Assembly (NCBI GenBank): GCA_902588745.1
Contig: CACIQI010000009.1
Location: 1-60,591, forward strand
Reading direction: 5' to 3'
Source: an uncultured Alphaproteobacteria bacterium
GTDB lineage: Bacteria > Pseudomonadota > Alphaproteobacteria > HIMB59 > GCA-002718135
DNA length: 60,591 nt
Below the pieces are notes generated by a model that was not told the origin of the DNA, did not search any database, and was given only the letters and a program-made list of their open reading frames with translations. Within the stretch, counting starts at the first letter, position 1, and the number at the start of each line of letters is the position of its first letter. The translations under genes and the position numbers were made by a program. Positions 55,982 through 60,591 of the stretch are shown here, piece by piece.

Positions 55982-58735
55982 CTATAACTTCTCAATTTTT
56001 GCTGCACAATATTTAAATTCAGGAATTTTTCCATATGGATCTAGAGCTGGATTAGTTAAAAGATTAGCGGCAGACTCATTATAACAAAATGGAATAAATA
56101 TGACTCCATCAGGGATCGCCCTGTCTTGCCTTACTCTAATATCAATTGAGCCTCTTCTAGTTGTGACTTTTATTTTATCACCAGCTTTCATATTATTTTT
56201 AATTATATCTTTAGGTGATATTGAAACTGAAGGTTCCGGTTCGATGGCATCTAGATTTGATGCCTTTCTAGTCATAGCTCCAGTATGCCAATGCTCTAAT
56301 TGTCTTCCTGTGGTTAGTATCATTGCAAATTCTTTATCAGGTACTTCATCTGGTGCAGTAACACTAGCTGGAACAAATTTACCTTTACCACTTTCGTTTG
56401 GAAATTTATCACCAAAAACAATTTCATCTCCAGGTGTAGTTGGAGATTTACTTGGATAAGTTACAGAGTTTTCATTTTCTAATCTTTCCCAAGAAATATT
56501 TTTTAATGAAGGCATTGTTAGTGACATTTCTTCATAAATTTCCTTGGGATGATTATATTTCCAATTTAAACCCATTCTTTTTCCAAGTTCGTTTGTTATC
56601 CACCAATCTTCTTTAGCTTCACCCGGAGAATCTAAAGCTTTTCTTCCCATCTGTACTTGTCTATTAGTATTAGTAACTGTTCCATTTTTTTCAGGCCATG
56701 CTGAAGCGGGGAAAATAACATCCGCATATGTTGCTGTTTCAGTTAAAAAAATATCTTGAACAACTAAATGCTTTAACATTTGTAGAGCTTCTCTTGCATG
56801 ATTTAGATCAGGGTCTGACATAGCTGGATTTTCACCAAGTATATACATCCCTTTAATTGTATTCTCGTGAATAGCATCCATAATTTCAACAACTGTTAGA
56901 CCTTTTTTATCATCTAAAGGAGTGTTCCAAAGTTTTTCAAAAAATACTTTATTATTATCTTTATCAACTAATTGGTAATCAGGATACATCATTGGTATAA
57001 GACCGGCATCCGACGCTCCTTGAACATTATTTTGTCCTCTTAAAGGATGTAAGCCAGATCCTCTTTTTCCGACATTTCCTGTCATTAAAGCTAGAGAAAT
57101 TAAACATCTAGCATTGTCGGTGCCATGTGTGTGTTGAGAAATCCCCATTCCCCAGAAAATAATTCCTTTATTTGTATTGGCATATAAGCGTGCTACTGCT
57201 CTTATTACTTCTGGATCAATACCTGTTTCGTTTTCCATTATATCAGGTGAGTAATTCATTAAATGTTTTCTTAATTTTTCAAATCCTTCAGTTTGTTTTT
57301 TAATATATTCGGAATTAAATAAATTTTCTTCGACAATAACATTCATTATTGAGTTTAAAAGAGCAACGTCAGATCCTGGTTTAAATTGCAACATATGAGT
57401 TGCATGTTTTTTTAAGGAATGACCTCTAGGATCCATCACAATTAATTTAGAACCCTTTTTAGCAGCATTCTTAAAAAAAGTTGCTGCAACAGGATGGTTT
57501 TCTGTCGGATTTGCTCCAATGACTATTATCACATCAGAATGTTCAACTTCATAGAATGGAGCAGTAACAGCCCCTGAACCAATAGTTTCCAATAAAGCAG
57601 CTACAGAAGACGCATGACAAAGTCTTGTACAATGATCAACATTATTTGTATTAAAACCAGTTCTAATTAATTTTTGAAATAAATAAGCTTCTTCATTTGA
57701 ACATTTGGCTGATCCAAAACCTGCAAGATTACTCTTACCATTTCTTTGTTTATTAAGTTTCAAAAATCCTTGTGCAGCATAATCTAGAGCTTCATCCCAA
57801 GATGCTTCTCTAAAATATTCATGAATATTCGAAAAATTAATACTTGGGTGTAAGTCTTTTGGTTTATCTTTAATTCTAATCAATGGCTTTGTAAGTCTTT
57901 CTGGATTATTTACATAATCAAAACCAAACCTTCCTTTTACACATAATCTATTCTTGTTTGCGGGACCATCAACACCATTAACATATTTAATTTTGTTATC
58001 TTTTACATTGTATTCTATCTGACAACCCACACCACAATAAGGACAAACACTATCAATTTTTTTATCTACCTTACTGTGGCCAACACCATCTTTATCTACA
58101 ATAGATGCTGGCATTAATGCCCCCGTTGGACAAGCCTGTACACATTCACCACATGCCACACATGTGCTGTCACCCATTGGATCATCAAAATCAAATACAA
58201 TTTTAGAATTTTCTCCTCGATATGCCATTCCGATGACATCGTTGACCTGGACTTCTCTACATGCTCTTACACAAAGATTACATTGGATGCATGCATCTAG
58301 ATTTACAGCCATACTAGGATGAGAAATATCTGCCTGACATGAAGTTTTTTTTGGAAATCTACTTTCTTTAACTTCAACTTTATCTATCCATTTCCAAAAG
58401 TCAGAATTATTATCATGAGAAATTTCTTTTTTTGGCTGATCTGCTAGAAGTAATTCAAAAACTAACTCTCTAGATTTTTTAGCCTTTTCTGAAGAAGTTT
58501 TTACTTTCATACTACTAGTTGGCTTTCTAATACAAGATGCTGCCAAAACACGTTCTCCTTCAATTTCAACCATACATGCTCTACAATTTCCATCTGCTCT
58601 ATAGCCAGGTTTATCGGAATAACATAAGTGTGGGATTTCTGTTCCAAGTCTATTTGCAACCTGCCAAATAGTTTCATCAGCATTTGCTTCAACTAACTTT
58701 TCGTTTAAATAAAATTTTGTTTTGTCTTTAGTCAT
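55982..58735 (-). CDS. fdsA: NAD-dependent formate dehydrogenase, molybdopterin alpha subunit
   Basis: 917 aa. N-terminal 2Fe-2S domain (Cys38, 51, 54, 68), two 4Fe-4S clusters (Cys149/152/155/159 and 192/195/198/202), a further 4Fe-4S at Cys231/234/238/265 and then the bis-MGD domain. The metal ligand is Cys373 in 'TRLCHASS', so this is a cysteine rather than a selenocysteine enzyme. C-terminal molybdopterin-binding domain from about 790. Oxidises formate to CO2, passing electrons to the flavin subunit. Formate could come from the folate C1 pool fed by sarcosine oxidase. The start overlaps the beta-subunit gene by 8 bases. Confidence 0.95.
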   Translation of the reverse strand: MTKDKTKFYLNEKLVEANADETIWQVANRLGTEIPHLCYSDKPGYRADGNCRACMVEIEGERVLAASCIRKPTSSMKVKTSSEKAKKSRELVFELLLADQPKKEISHDNNSDFWKWIDKVEVKESRFPKKTSCQADISHPSMAVNLDACIQCNLCVRACREVQVNDVIGMAYRGENSKIVFDFDDPMGDSTCVACGECVQACPTGALMPASIVDKDGVGHSKVDKKIDSVCPYCGVGCQIEYNVKDNKIKYVNGVDGPANKNRLCVKGRFGFDYVNNPERLTKPLIRIKDKPKDLHPSINFSNIHEYFREASWDEALDYAAQGFLKLNKQRNGKSNLAGFGSAKCSNEEAYLFQKLIRTGFNTNNVDHCTRLCHASSVAALLETIGSGAVTAPFYEVEHSDVIIVIGANPTENHPVAATFFKNAAKKGSKLIVMDPRGHSLKKHATHMLQFKPGSDVALLNSIMNVIVEENLFNSEYIKKQTEGFEKLRKHLMNYSPDIMENETGIDPEVIRAVARLYANTNKGIIFWGMGISQHTHGTDNARCLISLALMTGNVGKRGSGLHPLRGQNNVQGASDAGLIPMMYPDYQLVDKDNNKVFFEKLWNTPLDDKKGLTVVEIMDAIHENTIKGMYILGENPAMSDPDLNHAREALQMLKHLVVQDIFLTETATYADVIFPASAWPEKNGTVTNTNRQVQMGRKALDSPGEAKEDWWITNELGKRMGLNWKYNHPKEIYEEMSLTMPSLKNISWERLENENSVTYPSKSPTTPGDEIVFGDKFPNESGKGKFVPASVTAPDEVPDKEFAMILTTGRQLEHWHTGAMTRKASNLDAIEPEPSVSISPKDIIKNNMKAGDKIKVTTRRGSIDIRVRQDRAIPDGVIFIPFCYNESAANLLTNPALDPYGKIPEFKYCAAKIEKL

Positions 58736-60431
58736 AAGTTATTTCATTGCTAAAATATTTTAAAACAGAATTTAATGGGTTTGTTGCAGCTTGTCCTAAA
58801 CCACATATCGATGCTTGAGCCATAACTTCACTTAAATCTTTTAATTTTTCTTTGTTCCAATTTTTTTCTTGCATTAATTTTACAGTTTTCTCCGTACCGG
58901 AACGGCATGGTGTACATTGACCGCAACTTTCCTCTTCAAAAAATTTTAGTAAATTAAGTGCAACATCTTTCATATTATCATGATCCGATAATACAACTAC
59001 TGCTGCTGAGCCTAAAAAACATCCGGCATCCATTAATTCTTTCGATCCATAATCAAGTGGAATATCATTCATAGTAGCGGGTAGAATACCACCAGATGCA
59101 CCTCCAGGAAGATATCCTTTAAAAGTATGTCCATCTGCCATACCATCACAATACTCATCAATTAATTGTTGAATTGTTATACCGGCTGGCGCAACTTTTA
59201 CTCCTGGGTTCTTTACTCTTCCAGATACTGAAAAACTATGAAAACCCTTATTTCCATTGGTCCCCTTTTCGGCAAACCACTTTGCTCCTTTTTCAATTAT
59301 ATCTCTTACCCAAAAAAGAGTTTCTAAATTATTTGTTAAAGTAGGACATCCAAATAAACCAATTTCAGCTACATAAGGCGGTCTATGTCTTGGCAATCCT
59401 CTCTTGCCTTCAATACTTTCTATCATTGCTGACTCTTCTCCACAAATATAGGCTCCTGCCCCTCTTCTTACTATGAAAAAGTCTTTTGGAATTATTTTTT
59501 CATCTTCCATTTTATTTATTTCATCAAGTAAAATTTTTATAACTGTTGGATATTCATCTCTCATATAAATGTAAACTTTTTGAGCATTTATAAAATAGGA
59601 GGCAATTAAAGCTCCTTCTAAAAATCTATGTGGATCACTTTCTAAATATGACCTATCTTTAAATGTTCCTGGTTCACCTTCATCACCATTAACAGCAACA
59701 TATTTTTTACCATTATAATTTGAAACAATTTCCCATTTTTTTCCCGTAGGAAATCCAGCACCACCCTTACCTTTCAATCCGCTTTCATTTAATGAATCCA
59801 AAACTTGTTTTTTTGAGATCACACCATTTTTTATTTTGTTCGCAATTTCATAACCACCATTTTTTTTATAAGAAGATAAATTTATATAATCTGGAATGAA
59901 GGGGTCAAAATTTTTTTCATCGATTATTTTTTTAACTTTATCAAAATTAGCCACATCAACATAATTTTTTCCTACGCAAACAGTAGGAGCAACATTGCAT
60001 CTTCCCATACATGGACCAGGTACGACTTTTATATTTTTATTTTCTAAATTTTTTACATCTTGAAGTAATTTATGTGCTCCAAATAATTCACAAGTTAAAC
60101 TTTCACACACTCTTACAACATTCACTGGGTTATAATCTTTACTATCTTTGACAATATTAAAGTGAGCATAAAAAGTTGCAACTTCATAAATTTCAGAAAG
60201 TGGTAAGTTAATAATAGCTGATAAAGCTACTAGATGCTTATCGTACAAAACACCAAATTTATCCTGTAATATATGCAAATATTCAATTAATTCATCTCGC
60301 TTAAATATTAATCCTGAAAACAATTTAGAAACTTCATCTAAATATTTATCTTCGACTTGTCTTCCTTTTGGAGTCCAACGTCTTTTCTTCTTTTTTAAAG
60401 AAGTTTCTGTTTGAGAAACAAATTTATCCAT
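58728..60431 (-). CDS. fdsB: Formate dehydrogenase beta/gamma fusion (NuoE-NuoF type)
   Basis: 567 aa fusing two subunits that are often separate. Residues 25-165 are NuoE/FdsG-like with the 2Fe-2S ligands Cys109, Cys114, Cys141 and Cys145; residues 185-567 are NuoF/FdsB-like with the FMN/NAD loop 'GLKGKGGAGFPTGKKWE' (218-234), 'ICGEESAMIESIEGKRG' and the 4Fe-4S ligands Cys503, Cys506, Cys509 and Cys543. Takes electrons from the alpha subunit to reduce NAD+. First gene of the fds operon, 40 bases from a divergent tusA-like gene. No fdsC/fdhD or fdsD lies in view. Confidence 0.93.
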   Translation of the reverse strand: MDKFVSQTETSLKKKKRRWTPKGRQVEDKYLDEVSKLFSGLIFKRDELIEYLHILQDKFGVLYDKHLVALSAIINLPLSEIYEVATFYAHFNIVKDSKDYNPVNVVRVCESLTCELFGAHKLLQDVKNLENKNIKVVPGPCMGRCNVAPTVCVGKNYVDVANFDKVKKIIDEKNFDPFIPDYINLSSYKKNGGYEIANKIKNGVISKKQVLDSLNESGLKGKGGAGFPTGKKWEIVSNYNGKKYVAVNGDEGEPGTFKDRSYLESDPHRFLEGALIASYFINAQKVYIYMRDEYPTVIKILLDEINKMEDEKIIPKDFFIVRRGAGAYICGEESAMIESIEGKRGLPRHRPPYVAEIGLFGCPTLTNNLETLFWVRDIIEKGAKWFAEKGTNGNKGFHSFSVSGRVKNPGVKVAPAGITIQQLIDEYCDGMADGHTFKGYLPGGASGGILPATMNDIPLDYGSKELMDAGCFLGSAAVVVLSDHDNMKDVALNLLKFFEEESCGQCTPCRSGTEKTVKLMQEKNWNKEKLKDLSEVMAQASICGLGQAATNPLNSVLKYFSNEITYD

Positions 60432-60471
60432 TCCAATTAATATTATACTATATATTAAGTATCAGAAAACT

Positions 60472-60591
60472 ATGAAAGATTCAGTTGAAAATGAGGAATT
60501 AGTTCTTGATACTAGTGGTACAGAATGTCCTATACCAGTGCTTAAGGCTAGAAAACTTGCTTCAGAATTAAACAAAGATACAATTATTAAA
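60472..60591 (+). CDS. TusA/SirA-family sulfur carrier protein (5' part)
   Basis: Partial: 40 codons run off the window edge, so the end is not the true stop. 'LDTSGTECPIPVLKARKLAS' matches the TusA fold with the persulfide-carrying Cys19 in the CPxP motif (CPIP). Such proteins relay sulfur for tRNA thiolation or molybdopterin enzyme maturation. The divergent position next to formate dehydrogenase suggests, but does not prove, a role in sulfurating its cofactor. Confidence 0.85.
   Translation, partial: MKDSVENEELVLDTSGTECPIPVLKARKLASELNKDTIIK

Overview
The window looks like chromosomal DNA of an AT-rich, streamlined alphaproteobacterium, probably marine (SAR11, HIMB59 or AEGEAN-169 type). 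That placement is inferred from the low GC by eye, very short intergenic gaps, the contiguous tRNA-Thr/rlmB/tRNA-Tyr/tRNA-Gly/tuf/tRNA-Trp/secE-to-rplQ block, a short LID-less adenylate kinase, heterotetrameric sarcosine oxidase and a NAD-type formate dehydrogenase. No phage, insertion sequence or CRISPR array was seen, and no gap longer than 300 bases lacks a gene.

1-18.7 kb is an accessory catabolic island for amino-acid-like osmolytes. Mostly on the minus strand, it holds an M19 dipeptidase-like protein with an altered metal site, the sarcosine oxidase genes soxBDAG, a proline-racemase-like dehydratase, a creatinase/ectoine-hydrolase-like M24 protein, an M20 deacetylase, a PLP enzyme of unknown function, EutC-, EutB- and EutA-like proteins and a glycine-amidinotransferase-like enzyme. 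On the plus strand are a conserved unknown protein paired with a DUF3726-like protein, and a succinate-semialdehyde-type dehydrogenase. Taken together this suggests breakdown of (hydroxy)ectoine-, hydroxyproline- or guanidino-type compounds, with N-methylglycine entering the folate C1 pool. Several family members carry changed catalytic residues, and no transporter or regulator lies within the island.

18.7-25.9 kb is housekeeping: a ROK sugar kinase, the biotin transporter BioY, glutathione synthesis (gshA, gshB), magnesium channel mgtE directly behind tRNA-Leu(GAG), lipB, an RluC-type pseudouridine synthase and crcB.

25.9-54.8 kb is a nearly continuous minus-strand information-processing block. 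In transcription order: tRNA-Tyr, tRNA-Gly, tuf, tRNA-Trp, secE, nusG, rplK, rplA, rplJ, rplL, rpoB, rpoC, rpsL, rpsG, fusA, rpsJ, rplC, rplD, rplW, rplB, rpsS, rplV, rpsC, rplP, rpmC, rpsQ, rplN, rplX, rplE, rpsN, rpsH, rplF, rplR, rpsE, rplO, secY, adk, rpsM, rpsK, rpoA, rplQ. The usual rpmD is missing between rpsE and rplO, and the second tuf is missing between fusA and rpsJ. An L10-type leader and an rplL-rpoB attenuator hairpin can be seen.

54.9-60.6 kb carries rlmB (plus strand), tRNA-Thr, a tiny lipoprotein gene, formate dehydrogenase subunits (fdsA and a fused fdsG-fdsB) and, divergently, the start of a TusA-type sulfur-carrier gene cut by the window edge.
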